Position numbers and translations under genes: made by a program. The notes below the pieces were generated by a model. That model was not told the origin of the DNA and searched no databases. It saw only the letters and a list, made by a program, of their open reading frames with translations. From Deltaproteobacteria bacterium (GTDB lineage: Bacteria > Myxococcota_A > UBA796 > GCA-2862545), in contig SBGP01000095.1 of assembly GCA_006226595.1 (NCBI GenBank), forward strand, positions 1 through 64,000: a DNA stretch of 64,000 nucleotides. Direction: 5' to 3'. This document shows positions 33,276 through 42,866 of this stretch, piece by piece. Numbering within the stretch: the first letter of the stretch is position 1; each line of letters starts with the position of its first letter.

Positions 33276-34412
33276 ATGGACTTCGATCTTCGCGCTCACA
33301 CCCACCTGCTCGCCGTCGCCGGAAGCCGGGCCCACGGCCTGCACACCGAGGACTCGGATCTGGACCTCAAGGGTGTGGCCATCCCCCCGAAGTCGTGGCT
33401 GCTCGGCTTCACCCGGAGCTTCGAGCACTGCGACGACGCCGACGAGATGCGCACCTTCCTCGTCGATCTGCCGCAACCGGAGCGGCACATCGCCATGCGC
33501 ACCGACGTCGAGGGCACGGTCTACGACCTGCGCAAGTTCCTGAGCCTGGCCACCGCCGCCAACCCGAATGCCCTCGAGCTCCTCTTCTGCCGCGACGAGG
33601 AGCTGCGTCGCGTCACTCCCGTCGGCGAGCACCTGCGCGAGACCCGAGACGCGTTCCTCTCCGCCCGCTGCGTGCAGACCTTCGCCGGCTATGCCTCGCA
33701 GCAGCTGGGGCGCATTCGCCTTCACTACCGCTGGCACCACGACGGTCCTGAACAGCCGCCGACCCGCGCCGACTTTGCGCTACCGGACGTCGCGCTGATC
33801 CCCAGGGACCAGCGCCAGGCCGCCGAAGCCGCCGTCCGCAAGCAGCTCGCCACGTGGGAACTCGACCTTCCCGGGCTCGAGCCGTCGGAGCGAGAGCGGG
33901 TACAGGCGCGCCTGGTCGGGACGCTCGCCGAGCTCGGACTCGCCAGCGAAGACGACCGCTGGGCAGCGGCCGCGCGTTGGGTCGGCCTCGGCGACGACCT
34001 GATCGACGCGATGCGGCGAGAGCGCGCCTACCAGGCCGCCCGGGGCGAGTGGCGCCGCTACCAGGCGTGGAAGCAGAACCGCAACCCCGCACGGGCCGCG
34101 CTCGAGGCCCGGTTCGGCTACGACACCAAGCACGGCGCACACCTCGTGCGACTGCTGCGCATGGGCCTCGAGATCGCACAGGAAGGCCGCTGCATCGTGT
34201 GGCGCGGCGACCGCGACGCCGAGGAGTTGCGCGCCATCCGCGACGGAGCCTGGTCCTACGACGCGCTGGTCGCGTGGGCCGACGCGCGAACCGCCGAGCT
34301 CCACTCCCTCACCGAGCTCGCCGTCCCCACCGAACCCGACCGGGATGCCATCGACGCGCTGTGCGTCGCATGGATCGAGCAGGCCTGGTCTACACCCGCA
34401 CGCCCTGCTTGA
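33276..34412 (+). CDS. RlaP-type nucleotidyltransferase (RNA repair pathway DNA polymerase beta family)
   Basis: A 378-residue minimal nucleotidyltransferase. The catalytic motif is GSRAHGLHTEDSDLDLKGV, with the two Asp metal ligands in DxD, and VYDLRKFLSLATAANPNALELLF is typical of this family. A helical C-terminal part carries YDTKHGAHLVRLLRMGLEI. Members are placed in predicted RNA repair pathways, but no RNA ligase or end-healing gene is next to it here. Its 3' end overlaps the convergent gene by 23 bases. Confidence 0.8.
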   Translation: MDFDLRAHTHLLAVAGSRAHGLHTEDSDLDLKGVAIPPKSWLLGFTRSFEHCDDADEMRTFLVDLPQPERHIAMRTDVEGTVYDLRKFLSLATAANPNALELLFCRDEELRRVTPVGEHLRETRDAFLSARCVQTFAGYASQQLGRIRLHYRWHHDGPEQPPTRADFALPDVALIPRDQRQAAEAAVRKQLATWELDLPGLEPSERERVQARLVGTLAELGLASEDDRWAAAARWVGLGDDLIDAMRRERAYQAARGEWRRYQAWKQNRNPARAALEARFGYDTKHGAHLVRLLRMGLEIAQEGRCIVWRGDRDAEELRAIRDGAWSYDALVAWADARTAELHSLTELAVPTEPDRDAIDALCVAWIEQAWSTPARPA

Positions 34413-34959
34413 GGCGGCGCACCTCGGACTCGAGCGCGTGCACCTGCTCAGCACTCACGCCGAACGCCGTCCACGCCTGTTCCAGGACCCGCGCCAGCGC
34501 CTCGCGCTCCTCGGGGGTGTGCAGATCGACCGCCACCCGCACCTGACCCGCGGCGCCGAGGTCCACGACCATCTCGCCGCCGTCGACGAGCAGGCCGCGG
34601 ATCGCCCGCCACCCGACGTGCTCGCCGTCGACGGTCACCCCGGAGCGGTCGATGCGGACCTGGGCCTCGGTGGGCAGGCGCCCCGGAGCGTGTGCCGCCA
34701 CGCGCACGACGCCGACCAGCGCGCCCAGGCTCGCAGCCGCCGCCGCGAGCGTGGTGACGATCGGCAGGTAGTCCGGCCCGGTCGGTCCGAGCAGGAACAG
34801 GCCGACGGGTGAAGCGGCCATGAGCCCCGCGAAGCTCCACCCCGCAAAGGTGGCGATGGCCTCGCTCGGCGCCATCCCGCGCGGTGCGCCGAGTCCCTGG
34901 ACCCGAAAGCGGATCGCATCGGCGCTGATGTCGGGCTGAAAGGACTCGGGCAACTGCAT
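34390..34959 (-). CDS. Two-span membrane protein with cytoplasmic PH-like C-terminal domain
   Basis: A 189-residue protein. Two hydrophobic helices (FAGWSFAGLMAASPVGLFLL and IVTTLAAAAASLGALVGVV) form a hairpin, followed by a beta-rich stretch (AQVRIDRSGVTVDGEHVGWR) resembling bacterial PH-like membrane proteins, and a final helix. TAGGCT lies six bases before the ATG (34966-34971), so the message is likely leaderless. No specific family identified. Confidence 0.6.
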   Translation of the reverse strand: MQLPESFQPDISADAIRFRVQGLGAPRGMAPSEAIATFAGWSFAGLMAASPVGLFLLGPTGPDYLPIVTTLAAAAASLGALVGVVRVAAHAPGRLPTEAQVRIDRSGVTVDGEHVGWRAIRGLLVDGGEMVVDLGAAGQVRVAVDLHTPEEREALARVLEQAWTAFGVSAEQVHALESEVRRLKQGVRV

Positions 34960-34965
34960 GCGAGA

Positions 34966-34971
34966 AGCCTA
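34966..34971 (-). promoter_or_regulatory. -10 element of leaderless membrane protein gene
   Basis: TAGGCT on the minus strand, six bases before the ATG at 34959. Confidence 0.5.
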
Positions 34972-35036
34972 GGCACGCATCGTCCGCCAACAACCGCACG
35001 CGCCGCCGGATCGGCTACCACCGCCATCCGCCGCCC

Positions 35037-35058
35037 ATCGCGACACAGGTGTCGCGAT
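35037..35058. promoter_or_regulatory. Perfect palindrome upstream of the DUF2330 operon
   Basis: ATCGCGACA-CAGG-TGTCGCGAT, nine-base arms, about 108 bases before the first DUF2330 start and 78 bases from the divergent start. Looks like an operator for a dimeric regulator, or a hairpin in the leader. Confidence 0.5.
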
Positions 35059-35165
35059 TCTCGCGAGGATCCCGCACAATGGTCGCGACGATCCCCATGA
35101 TCACGGCGCTTGCACACCTGGCACGGCGGATGCAACGCCACGGGGGAAGACCCTTGGAGGGAACC

Positions 35166-36821
35166 ATGCGCACGCTCGCTCTCACCGCGGCACTCGCTCT
35201 GCTGCCCACCGCCGAGGCCCTGGCCTGTGGCGGCTTCTTCTGCAACCGCGACTTCCCCATCGATCAGGCGGGCGAGACCGTGGTGTTCGCCGTCGACGAG
35301 ACCGAGGGCCTGGTCACGACCCACGTGTCCATCGCCTACGAGGGCGCGAGCGAGGACTTCGCCTGGATCGTGCCGGTCCCGCGCCAGCCCGAGCTGTTCC
35401 CGTCCTCCGATGCGATGTTCTCGGGCCTGGGCGCGCGGACGAACCCCACCTTCTGGCTCAACTACGAAGTCACCGGCAACTGCTGGAACTACTACGACTA
35501 CGACATGGCCGCGTCCGACTCGGGCAACGGCGGTCCGGTCGCCGAGGACGACGGCAGCGGCGGCGTGACCATCGTCGCCGAGGAGCAGGTCGGCCCCTAC
35601 GACACCGTCGTCCTCCAGGCCACCGACGCCGGCGAGCTGCTCACCTGGCTCAACGACGCGGGCTACGACCTGCCGACCACCCTCGACAGCGTGCTCGCGC
35701 CCTACCTGGCGGACAACCAGTACTTCGTCGCCCTCAAGCTCTCCGCGGGCCGCGACACCGGCGACCTCGTGCCCCTCGGCATGCGCTACGCCGCGACCGC
35801 CGCGAGCATCCCGATCCAGCTCACGAGCATCGCCGCGACCCCGGACATGCCGCTCACCGTGTACGTGCTCGGCGAGAACCGCTCGGTGCCCGACAACTAC
35901 CTGCACGTGCGCATCAACGAAGCCGCCATCGACTGGTTCTCGGCCGGGTCGAACTACGCGGATGTCATCTCGCTCGCCGCGGACGAGGCCGGTGGCCACG
36001 CCTTCGCGACCGACTTCTCCGGCGCCACCGCGGACCTGCGCGGCTCGCTGTTCAACGAGTCCGCGTACAACGCGAGCGCGCTGAACGCCGCGACCTCGCC
36101 CTACGAGTGGCTCGACAACCTGCTCGGCATGGGGCTGCCCCCGTCCGCCGCGCTGCTCCGCGTGTTCGAGGAGGTCATCCCGTTCCCGGCCGCCCTCGGC
36201 AAGCAGGGCATCACCCCGCAGAACTTCTACGACTGCCTGTCCTGCTACTCCGAGTACGTCGACGAGACCGCGTTCGACGCAACGGCCGCGACCACCGTGC
36301 TCGAGGAGCAGCTGATCAACGGCCTGCGCGAGGCCGAGGCCATGCTCGCGGCGCATCCGCACATGACTCGCCTCACCTCGTCGCTCGACGCTGACGAGAT
36401 GACCGTCGACCCGATGTTCGTGTTCAACGGTGACATGACCCAGACCCAGAGCAACTACCACCAGGCCACGCTGCGCATGGACTGTGGCGTCGGCGAGGGC
36501 TGGTCCGAGGCCGAGCGCACCCTGGTGCTCTCCGATGGCCGCGAGATCCGCCTGCCCTCCGAGGACTGGGTGAACAACAACGGCACCTCCGAGTTCGAGC
36601 TCATGGAGGATGGCGGACTGACCGAGCCCGCGGCCATCGTCATCGAGGACCTCGGTCGCGAGGGCCAGGGCGAGGTGATGTTCGACTTCCGCGACGAGGC
36701 CGAGGACATCGCGCGTCGCTTCCGCCGTGCGGGCTGCGGCTGTCAGACCGCCTCCCCCATGTCCGCGCTGGGCTTCGGCCTGCTCGTGCTTCCCTTCGTG
36801 CTTCGCCGTCGTCAGGACTGA
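35166..36821 (+). CDS. DUF2330 surface protein, copy 1, with MYXO-CTERM-like tail
   Basis: A 551-residue protein with signal MRTLALTAALALLPTAEALA, then CGGFFCNRDFPIDQAGE, the Cys-rich opening of DUF2330. The body has conserved DFAWIVPVP, VVAEEQVGPYDTVVLQA and PQNFYDCLSCYSEYVD. The tail CGCQTAS, a hydrophobic span and RRRQD match a MYXO-CTERM sorting signal: Cys, membrane helix and basic end, processed by a myxosortase and lipid-linked. The function of DUF2330 is unknown. GGAGGG precedes the ATG. It is followed after 11 bases by a paralogue. Confidence 0.88.
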   Translation: MRTLALTAALALLPTAEALACGGFFCNRDFPIDQAGETVVFAVDETEGLVTTHVSIAYEGASEDFAWIVPVPRQPELFPSSDAMFSGLGARTNPTFWLNYEVTGNCWNYYDYDMAASDSGNGGPVAEDDGSGGVTIVAEEQVGPYDTVVLQATDAGELLTWLNDAGYDLPTTLDSVLAPYLADNQYFVALKLSAGRDTGDLVPLGMRYAATAASIPIQLTSIAATPDMPLTVYVLGENRSVPDNYLHVRINEAAIDWFSAGSNYADVISLAADEAGGHAFATDFSGATADLRGSLFNESAYNASALNAATSPYEWLDNLLGMGLPPSAALLRVFEEVIPFPAALGKQGITPQNFYDCLSCYSEYVDETAFDATAATTVLEEQLINGLREAEAMLAAHPHMTRLTSSLDADEMTVDPMFVFNGDMTQTQSNYHQATLRMDCGVGEGWSEAERTLVLSDGREIRLPSEDWVNNNGTSEFELMEDGGLTEPAAIVIEDLGREGQGEVMFDFRDEAEDIARRFRRAGCGCQTASPMSALGFGLLVLPFVLRRRQD

Positions 36822-36832
36822 TCGGAGGTCCC

Positions 36833-38476
36833 ATGCGCTCGCTCGCTCTCGCCACCGCCCTCGTGCTCATGCCCACCGCTGAGGCCCTCGCCTGCGGCGG
36901 CTTCTTCTGCAATCGCGAGTTCCCCATCGACCAGGCCGGCGAGGAGGTCGTGTTCGGCGTCGACGACAAGCTCGGCACCGTCACCACCCACGTCTCCATC
37001 GCCTACCAGGGCGCGAGCGAGGACTTCGCGTGGATCGTGCCGGTGAGTGAGCAGCCGAGCCTGTTCGCGTCGAGCGACGCGCTGTTCTCGGCGCTGCGCA
37101 GCCGCACCGAGCCACGCTTCTCGCTGCAGTACGACTACGCGGGCGAGTGCAACTGGGACATCCTCTACGACGACGAGTCCGCGCTCGACCCGCAGGCCGA
37201 CAACGACGGCGTCACCGGCGGCGTGAGCGTGGTCGCCGAGGAGCAGGTCGGGCCCTACGACACCGTCATCCTCCAGGCGACGAGCTCCGCCGAGCTGCTC
37301 ACCTGGCTCAACGGCGCCGGCTATGACCTGCCGAACACGCTCGACAGCGTGCTCGCGCCCTATGTCGCCGACGGCCAGTACTTCGTCGCCCTCAAGCTCT
37401 CCGCGGGCCAGGACACCGGCGACCTCGTGCCCCTCGGCATGACCTACCGAGCCAGCGCGGCCAGCGTGCCGATCCAGCTCACCTCTGTCGCCGCGACGCC
37501 GGACATGCCGCTTACCGTGTACGTGCTCGGCGAGCACCGCGCGGTGCCCGACAACTACCTGCACGTGCGCATCAACGAAGCCGCCATCGACTGGTTCTCC
37601 GGCGGCTCGAACTACCGCGACGTCATCTCGCAGGCCGCCGACGAGGCCGGCGGACACGGCTTCGCCACCGACTTCTCGGGCCCCACCTCGCAGCTCGTCG
37701 GCGCCGTGCTTCCCACCGGCTACAGCCGCGCCAACCTCGATGGCGCCGCGGATCCCTTCGAGTGGATCGAGACGCTCATGGGCCTGGGCCTCCCGCCGAG
37801 CGCGGCCCTCCTCGGTGTGCTCGAGGAGGCGATTCCGTTCCCGCAGGCCCTCGCCGACCAGGGCCTGACCCCGCAGAACTTCTACGACTGCCTTCGCTGC
37901 TACACCGAGTACGTCGACACCACCACCTGGGACGCCACCGCGGCCACGGACATCCTCGAGCAGGACCTGATCCAGGGCATGCGCGACGCCCAGGCACTGC
38001 TCGACGCCTACCCGCGGCTCACGCGCATGACCTCTTCGCTCGACGCGCAGGAGATGACCGTCGACCCGATGTTCGTGTTCAACCCCGACATCGGCCAGGA
38101 CGTGCCCAACCAGCGCTACGCCACGCTCCGCTGGGACTGCACCAACGGGGAGGACTGGAGTCGCGCGACCCGCACGCTCATCCTCTCGGACGGTCGTGAG
38201 ATCCAGCTGCCGTCCCTCGAGGACACCTGGGCCAGCGGCGGCACCGAGTTCGACGCGATGGAAGACGGCGGACTCACCGACCCGGCGGCCATCGTCATCG
38301 AGGACCTCGGCGTCAGCGGCGACGGCGACATGATGTTCGACTACCGCGACCAGGCCGCGGAAGACGCCGCGAACTTCGGCCAGGAGGGCGTCGGCTGCGG
38401 CTGCAACACCGCACCGGGGCTCGGGGGCGGGCTGCTGCTCGGCCTGCTTCCCCTCGTGCTCCGCCGCCGCGACTGA
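36833..38476 (+). CDS. DUF2330 surface protein, copy 2, with MYXO-CTERM-like tail
   Basis: A 547-residue paralogue of the preceding protein, nearly collinear: same signal, CGGFFCNREFPIDQAGEEV, DFAWIVPV, VVAEEQVGPYDTVILQA, PDNYLHVRINEAAIDWFS and PQNFYDCLRCYTEYVD. Differences cluster in the loop after the first third and before the tail. The C terminus is CGCNTAPGLGG, hydrophobic span, RRRD. A tandem duplication followed by divergence is clear. The ATG follows CGGAGGT. Confidence 0.88.
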   Translation: MRSLALATALVLMPTAEALACGGFFCNREFPIDQAGEEVVFGVDDKLGTVTTHVSIAYQGASEDFAWIVPVSEQPSLFASSDALFSALRSRTEPRFSLQYDYAGECNWDILYDDESALDPQADNDGVTGGVSVVAEEQVGPYDTVILQATSSAELLTWLNGAGYDLPNTLDSVLAPYVADGQYFVALKLSAGQDTGDLVPLGMTYRASAASVPIQLTSVAATPDMPLTVYVLGEHRAVPDNYLHVRINEAAIDWFSGGSNYRDVISQAADEAGGHGFATDFSGPTSQLVGAVLPTGYSRANLDGAADPFEWIETLMGLGLPPSAALLGVLEEAIPFPQALADQGLTPQNFYDCLRCYTEYVDTTTWDATAATDILEQDLIQGMRDAQALLDAYPRLTRMTSSLDAQEMTVDPMFVFNPDIGQDVPNQRYATLRWDCTNGEDWSRATRTLILSDGREIQLPSLEDTWASGGTEFDAMEDGGLTDPAAIVIEDLGVSGDGDMMFDYRDQAAEDAANFGQEGVGCGCNTAPGLGGGLLLGLLPLVLRRRD

Positions 38477-38479
38477 CCC

Positions 38480-38962
38480 ATGCGCCTGCTTCCCGTCATC
38501 GCGCTGCTGGCCGCCTGTGAGCCGCCGGAACGCGCCCCGTGCGCCGTCGACAGCGACCCGCTGCTCGAGCTCACCCCGTCCGGCGTACCCTTCGGCACGT
38601 TCGTCGACGGCGACGAGGCCTACTACGGCCCGCCACCGCAGGGAGGCGCCCCCTACAGCCCCGTCGACCTGCGGGTCTCGGGCCTCGAGGACATGGACAA
38701 GGGCGTGCTCATCGAGCTTTCCGCCGTCGACGTCGACTCTGGCGAGGATCTCGGCTCGCTGTCGTACCCGACCCGGCTCGTGTGCGCGAACGTGGGGGAC
38801 TCGGCGGGCAACTGGCTCGCGAACGACGTGCACCACCGCTTCTATGGCTGGGAGCTCGACGAGCTCCCGGGCAGGCTGATGGCGCTCACGGTGGCGGTCA
38901 CCGATCAGACGGATCAGCGCCTGGAGACGAGCTTCGAGGCGGTCCTCGTGCAGATGGACTGA
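38480..38962 (+). CDS. Small lipoprotein in the DUF2330 operon
   Basis: A 160-residue protein with signal MRLLPVIALLAAC, a lipobox, starting three bases after the second DUF2330 stop, so translational coupling is likely. The mature part begins EPPERAPCAVDSDP and looks beta-rich (VLIELSAVDVDSGEDLG). Not assigned to any family. Its position suggests a partner of the DUF2330 proteins on the cell surface. Confidence 0.65.
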   Translation: MRLLPVIALLAACEPPERAPCAVDSDPLLELTPSGVPFGTFVDGDEAYYGPPPQGGAPYSPVDLRVSGLEDMDKGVLIELSAVDVDSGEDLGSLSYPTRLVCANVGDSAGNWLANDVHHRFYGWELDELPGRLMALTVAVTDQTDQRLETSFEAVLVQMD

Positions 38963-38996
38963 TACACTGCAGTCCCCCTGACGCCCCCGCCGCTCC

Positions 38997-39596
38997 ATGC
39001 GCCTTCTCCCCTTCTTTCTGCTTGCTTGCGCCGGCTCGTCCGAAGACACGAGCGCGCCCGACCGCGACCTGGTCATGGCACCGCCCGCGTTCACGCCCGA
39101 GATCGGCGAGGTCGCCGAGTACGGCGTGCTCTTCGTCGGCGAGCTGCCCGACCGGGTCGAGTGGACGGTCGACGGCGAGCTCGTCGAGTTTGCGAACCTC
39201 ACCGGCGAGACCCGCTACGACCTGTCGCTGGAGACCCCGTCCACGGCATTCACCGTGGCGGTCGAGGCGTTCTACGGCATGGACTCGGTCTCCGCGTCCC
39301 TCGACGTCGACGCCGTTCCGAACACCGCGCCAGTGATCACCCTGGTCGAGCCCGCCAGCGGTACCGCCACCGCCGGCAAGCTTCTCGCGCTCGTCGCGGA
39401 CGTCGCCGACCGCACCGCGCCGGTCACGACCTGCCGCTGGGACGTCGACGGCACCACGGTGGCCGAGGGCGAGCTCACCGACACGAGCTTCTCCGCGGCG
39501 TGGTTCACCGAGGTCGGCACCGCGACCGCGACCATCGGGTGCACGGACAAGCTCGGGGAGAGCGCGTCGCAGTCGGTGATCGTGGAGGTCCAGTGA
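38997..39596 (+). CDS. Lipoprotein with Ig-like/PKD-like fold
   Basis: A 199-residue protein with signal [11 protein letters not shown], nearly the same as the preceding lipoprotein, then an acidic linker and two beta-sandwich-like segments ([34 protein letters not shown]) of Ig/PKD type. TACACT upstream (38966-38971) may be its own -10. Its stop overlaps the recQ start. Likely surface exposed; binding partner unknown. Confidence 0.65.
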   Translation: MRLLPFFLLACAGSSEDTSAPDRDLVMAPPAFTPEIGEVAEYGVLFVGELPDRVEWTVDGELVEFANLTGETRYDLSLETPSTAFTVAVEAFYGMDSVSASLDVDAVPNTAPVITLVEPASGTATAGKLLALVADVADRTAPVTTCRWDVDGTTVAEGELTDTSFSAAWFTEVGTATATIGCTDKLGESASQSVIVEVQ

Positions 39597-41404
39597 ACGC
39601 GGCGCGCGACGTGCTCCGCGAAGTGTTCGGCTACGCGGCGTTCCGCCCGGGCCAGGAAGAGGCGGTGGCCGCGGTGATGGCGGGGCGCGACGCCACGGTG
39701 CTCCTGCCCACCGGTGGCGGAAAGTCGCTGTGCTACCAGGTCCCCGCGATGGCGCTGTGGGCCGCCGGCCAGGGGCTGACCCTGGTGATCTCGCCGCTGA
39801 TCGCGCTCATGGAGGACCAGGTCAGCGCGCTGAACGCGCTCGGCATCCCCGCCGCGGCGCTGCACTCGTCCATGCCGTGGGCGGAGCAGCGCGACATCCT
39901 CGACCGGGCCGACGAGCTGGCCCTGCTCTATGTCTCGCCCGAGCGGCTGGCGGTGAAGCGCTTCCGCGGGTTCCTCGCTCGCAACAAGCTCGCGCGGGCC
40001 GCGGTCGACGAAGCGCACTGCATCTCGGAGTGGGGCCATGACTTCCGCAAGCCCTACCGCGAGCTCTCCGTGCTCAAGAGCGAGCTCGGGCTGCCCGTCA
40101 TCGCGCTCACCGCGACCGCCACTCCCCGCGTGCTCGACGACATCCGCAAGAGCCTGAAGCTCGACGCCCCCGTTCACAGCCAGACGAGCTTCCTGCGCGA
40201 CAACCTCGCGTTCTCGGTCGAGCTGCACCAGGGCGACAAGGCGCGGACCGAGCGGGCCCTGGAGCTACTCGACGAGCTGGACGGCGGCCGGGCCGTGATC
40301 TACGCCGCCACCCGCAAGCGCGTCACCGAGCTCGCCAAGGCGCTGAACAAGGCGAAGATCAAGGCGGCGCACTACCACGCCGGCCGCACGGACGGCGCGC
40401 GGAACAAGGCCCAGAGCGACTTCGAGCAGGGCAAGGCCCAGGTGATGGTCGCGACCACCGCCTTCGGCATGGGCATCGATCAGCCCGACGTGCGGCTCGT
40501 CCTCCACGTGCAGGCCCCCGGCAGCCTCGAGGCCTACGCCCAGCAGGCGGGACGCGCCGGTCGCGACGGGGCGCCCGCCCGCTGTGTGCTGCTGTACAGC
40601 GCCGGCGACAAGCTCACCCACGCACGCATCCGCGGGAAGGGCACGACGCGTGGACAGATCGAGGGCTGGGACGCCCTCGCCGACTACCTCTACGCGAGCG
40701 ACTGTCGCCAGGCGCGCCTGGCCCGCCACTTCGGAGAGGAGGCGGCCGACTGTGGCCGCTGCGATGCGTGCACCCGACCGACGGTGGTCGAGCAGGCCGT
40801 CGAGGACGCCCGCAGCGCGGCTCGCGAGCGGATGGCCGAGAAGCGCGCCCAGCGCCGTGAAGAAGACGCCGTGGCGCTCACCGACGACCAGGAAGCGCTG
40901 GTCCTCGCCTTCGTCGAGGCGATGAAGAAGCCGCTCGGCGCAAGCACCGTCGCCAAGGGACTGCGCGGCAGCCGGGCCAAGGCGGTGCTCCGCAAGGGTG
41001 TGGCCCGAAACCCGCACCACGGCGCCCTCAAGGACGTGCCCGAGCGCTCGCTGATCCGCGAGATTGGTCGCATGCTCGAGGAGGGCAAGCTCGCCCGCCG
41101 CGGCCGCAAATACCCCACGGTGTGGATCCCCGAGAAGCGCGTGCGCCCGAAGTCCACGGGTACTCCCCGCACGTCCCGAAGCAGCGACCCGCCGCTCGTG
41201 CGCGCCCTCAAGAACTTCCGCACCCGCGAGGCACGCCGCCGTCGCTGGCGCGCGTACCAGGTGTTCACCAACGAGACGCTGGGACTGATCGCCGAGTCAC
41301 GGCCAGCGACCCTCGCCGACCTCGAAGAGGTCAAGGGCATGGGCCCCAAGCGCATCAGCCGCTTCGGGGAGGGCCTGCTCGAGGTCATCGCCGAGCACGG
41401 CTAG
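39593..41404 (+). CDS. recQ: RecQ-family ATP-dependent DNA helicase
   Basis: A 603-residue 3'-5' helicase. Core motifs: RPGQEEAV (motif 0), [14 protein letters not shown] (Walker A), [18 protein letters not shown] (DEAH plus the aromatic-rich loop of RecQ), [20 protein letters not shown] and [10 protein letters not shown] (motif VI). The zinc-binding domain is seen as [10 protein letters not shown] and CGRCDAC. The end (about 525-603) has an HRDC-like helical bundle with [20 protein letters not shown]. The GTG overlaps the preceding stop and has GGAGG upstream. Confidence 0.9.
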   Translation: MNAARDVLREVFGYAAFRPGQEEAVAAVMAGRDATVLLPTGGGKSLCYQVPAMALWAAGQGLTLVISPLIALMEDQVSALNALGIPAAALHSSMPWAEQRDILDRADELALLYVSPERLAVKRFRGFLARNKLARAAVDEAHCISEWGHDFRKPYRELSVLKSELGLPVIALTATATPRVLDDIRKSLKLDAPVHSQTSFLRDNLAFSVELHQGDKARTERALELLDELDGGRAVIYAATRKRVTELAKALNKAKIKAAHYHAGRTDGARNKAQSDFEQGKAQVMVATTAFGMGIDQPDVRLVLHVQAPGSLEAYAQQAGRAGRDGAPARCVLLYSAGDKLTHARIRGKGTTRGQIEGWDALADYLYASDCRQARLARHFGEEAADCGRCDACTRPTVVEQAVEDARSAARERMAEKRAQRREEDAVALTDDQEALVLAFVEAMKKPLGASTVAKGLRGSRAKAVLRKGVARNPHHGALKDVPERSLIREIGRMLEEGKLARRGRKYPTVWIPEKRVRPKSTGTPRTSRSSDPPLVRALKNFRTREARRRRWRAYQVFTNETLGLIAESRPATLADLEEVKGMGPKRISRFGEGLLEVIAEHG

Positions 41405-42177
41405 CGGCGCTTGCCCTCGATGACCGTGGCGCTCACGATGCGAGACAGCTGCGGCCAGCCGGCGTCGATCACGGCCACCCCGTAGTCGCGAATCGCGTCC
41501 TGGGACGGGCCACGCCCGTACGGCGCGCCCTCGCCATAGCAGGCGTACAGCGCGTCCACGGCCTCCATGCCCTCGACGACCACCCCGATGCCGGAGAAGC
41601 CCATCGGGTCGAGGCTGTCGTTGTCGACGAGGTTGATGTACATCTGCGTCGTGCGGCAGTCCGGCATGCCGCACTTGGCCATCACCAGCACACCGCGCTT
41701 GTTTCCGAGCTTGACCGGGTCGTCGGGGAAGCGGGCGTCGGCCCAGGCCTGGTTCGCGGCGGCGCTGGCCGAGAGGCCGAACTGGGCCATGAACTCGGGA
41801 ATGACCCGAAACGCAGGCCCGCCGTCGTAGAAGCCGATGCGCGCGAGGTTGTAGATGCGGTCGGCTCCATACGGAGACCACTCGCGGTGCACTTCGACCA
41901 GGAAGGTGCCGGCGGTGGTCTCGAAGCGGATCCAGAACTGGTCGGGTGCGGTCTCGGTCGCGAGGCTCGGGTCGGTGAGCGCGGGATGCGCGCCCTCGGG
42001 CAGCGGCGTCGGCGTGAGTGCGCGGGGGTCGACGCGTCCCGGTGGGGGCGCCGCGTCACAGGCCTGTGCGGGTCCCGGCGGCGGAACCGCCCACGTCGAC
42101 ATGTCGACGGTCGTGGGCAGCGGCGTCGGCTTCGCGCATGCCGTGAGGAACAGCGCGAGGAAAGCAGCTCGGACCAT
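41401..42177 (-). CDS. Cyclophilin-type peptidyl-prolyl isomerase, lipoprotein
   Basis: A 258-residue protein with signal [14 protein letters not shown], a lipobox, a Pro-rich linker to about residue 75, and a cyclophilin-like domain: [46 protein letters not shown] and [17 protein letters not shown]. The catalytic Arg region ([13 protein letters not shown]) matches the family, with Asp/Gly changes in the later loop. It would help fold envelope proteins. GGAGGG lies before the ATG and overlaps a palindrome. It overlaps recQ by four bases at its end. Confidence 0.85.
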   Translation of the reverse strand: MVRAAFLALFLTACAKPTPLPTTVDMSTWAVPPPGPAQACDAAPPPGRVDPRALTPTPLPEGAHPALTDPSLATETAPDQFWIRFETTAGTFLVEVHREWSPYGADRIYNLARIGFYDGGPAFRVIPEFMAQFGLSASAAANQAWADARFPDDPVKLGNKRGVLVMAKCGMPDCRTTQMYINLVDNDSLDPMGFSGIGVVVEGMEAVDALYACYGEGAPYGRGPSQDAIRDYGVAVIDAGWPQLSRIVSATVIEGKRR

Positions 42178-42184
42178 GCACCCT

Positions 42185-42202
42185 CCGTAGGTCATCCTAC
42201 GG
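42185..42202. promoter_or_regulatory. Palindrome at the ribosome site of the cyclophilin gene
   Basis: CCGTAGG-TCAT-CCTACGG, perfect seven-base arms. On the minus strand TAGGAT inside it could be a -10, and the right part overlaps the GGAGGG ribosome site, so a protein bound here would block expression. Confidence 0.5.
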
Positions 42203-42212
42203 CAGGCGCGGC

Positions 42213-42641
42213 TCACGCAGCCAGGCGCGGGCTTCCCTGCGGCACGACCGCCTTCGGCGCGGCGACGCTGGCCTGGAGCTTGAGGTGCTCGGGGCGCAGC
42301 GCGTAGCTGGCACCGAGAACCGCGAGGAGCACGAGCGGAGCGACGGACTCGCCGAGGGCATCGCCCACGGCCAGGTGGGACCAGGTGGCGCCGAGCAGGT
42401 TGAACGTGAACCCGGCGTAGGCCCACTCCTTCAGCTTCGGGAAGGCCGGGGTGAGCAGCGCGAGCACGCCCAGCGCCTTGGCGAGGCCGAGGATGGTCAG
42501 GAAGTACACGGGATAGCCGAGGTGTCCGTTGACGGCGTCGACCATGAACGGCTGTTGCGTCAGGTAGACGGCCGCGGAGCCGCCGAGCGCGAGGGAGAAC
42601 AGACCGGTGGAGGCCCAGTAGCCGAGGGTACGCGTGTTCAT
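42213..42641 (-). CDS. DoxX-like membrane protein
   Basis: A 142-residue protein with four membrane helices (TGLFSLALGGSAAVYLT, YPVYFLTILGLAKALGVLALL, AYAGFTFNLLGATWSHLA, PLVLLAVLGASYAL). The order and length fit the DoxX-like family. GGAGATCCTC precedes the ATG. The divergent LysR gene across the 225-base gap is its likely regulator. Confidence 0.75.
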   Translation of the reverse strand: MNTRTLGYWASTGLFSLALGGSAAVYLTQQPFMVDAVNGHLGYPVYFLTILGLAKALGVLALLTPAFPKLKEWAYAGFTFNLLGATWSHLAVGDALGESVAPLVLLAVLGASYALRPEHLKLQASVAAPKAVVPQGSPRLAA

Positions 42642-42866
42642 GAGGATCTCCAGAAGCAGGCGCAGCTCACCCCGCCGCCGTCGGGCGGAGCACTGCCGTC
42701 GTCCCGGACCTCGCCTTCGTGGCGGGTCTGACCGGATGGGCCGGCTCGGGACACGAGAGCGGAAGCATCGCTCCCCTCTCCTGGTCCCAACCTATCCGCG
42801 TGCATCTTGCGTACAATGTTCCCGAAAGACACGTCAATCGTGCACAAACCACACAAGAGGTCGTTC
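42642..42866. promoter_or_regulatory. Divergent regulatory gap between DoxX-like and LysR genes
   Basis: The right third is AT-richer than its surroundings (TTGCGTACAATGTTCCCG) and contains GTGCA and TGCAC about 35 bases apart, usual dimensions for a LysR operator region. No sharper motif seen. Confidence 0.4.

Noticed and set aside
33276-34959. RlaP gene as part of an RNA repair operon
   Set aside because: No RNA ligase, Pnkp or Hen1-like gene lies next to it; its neighbours are a kinase and a small membrane protein on the other strand.
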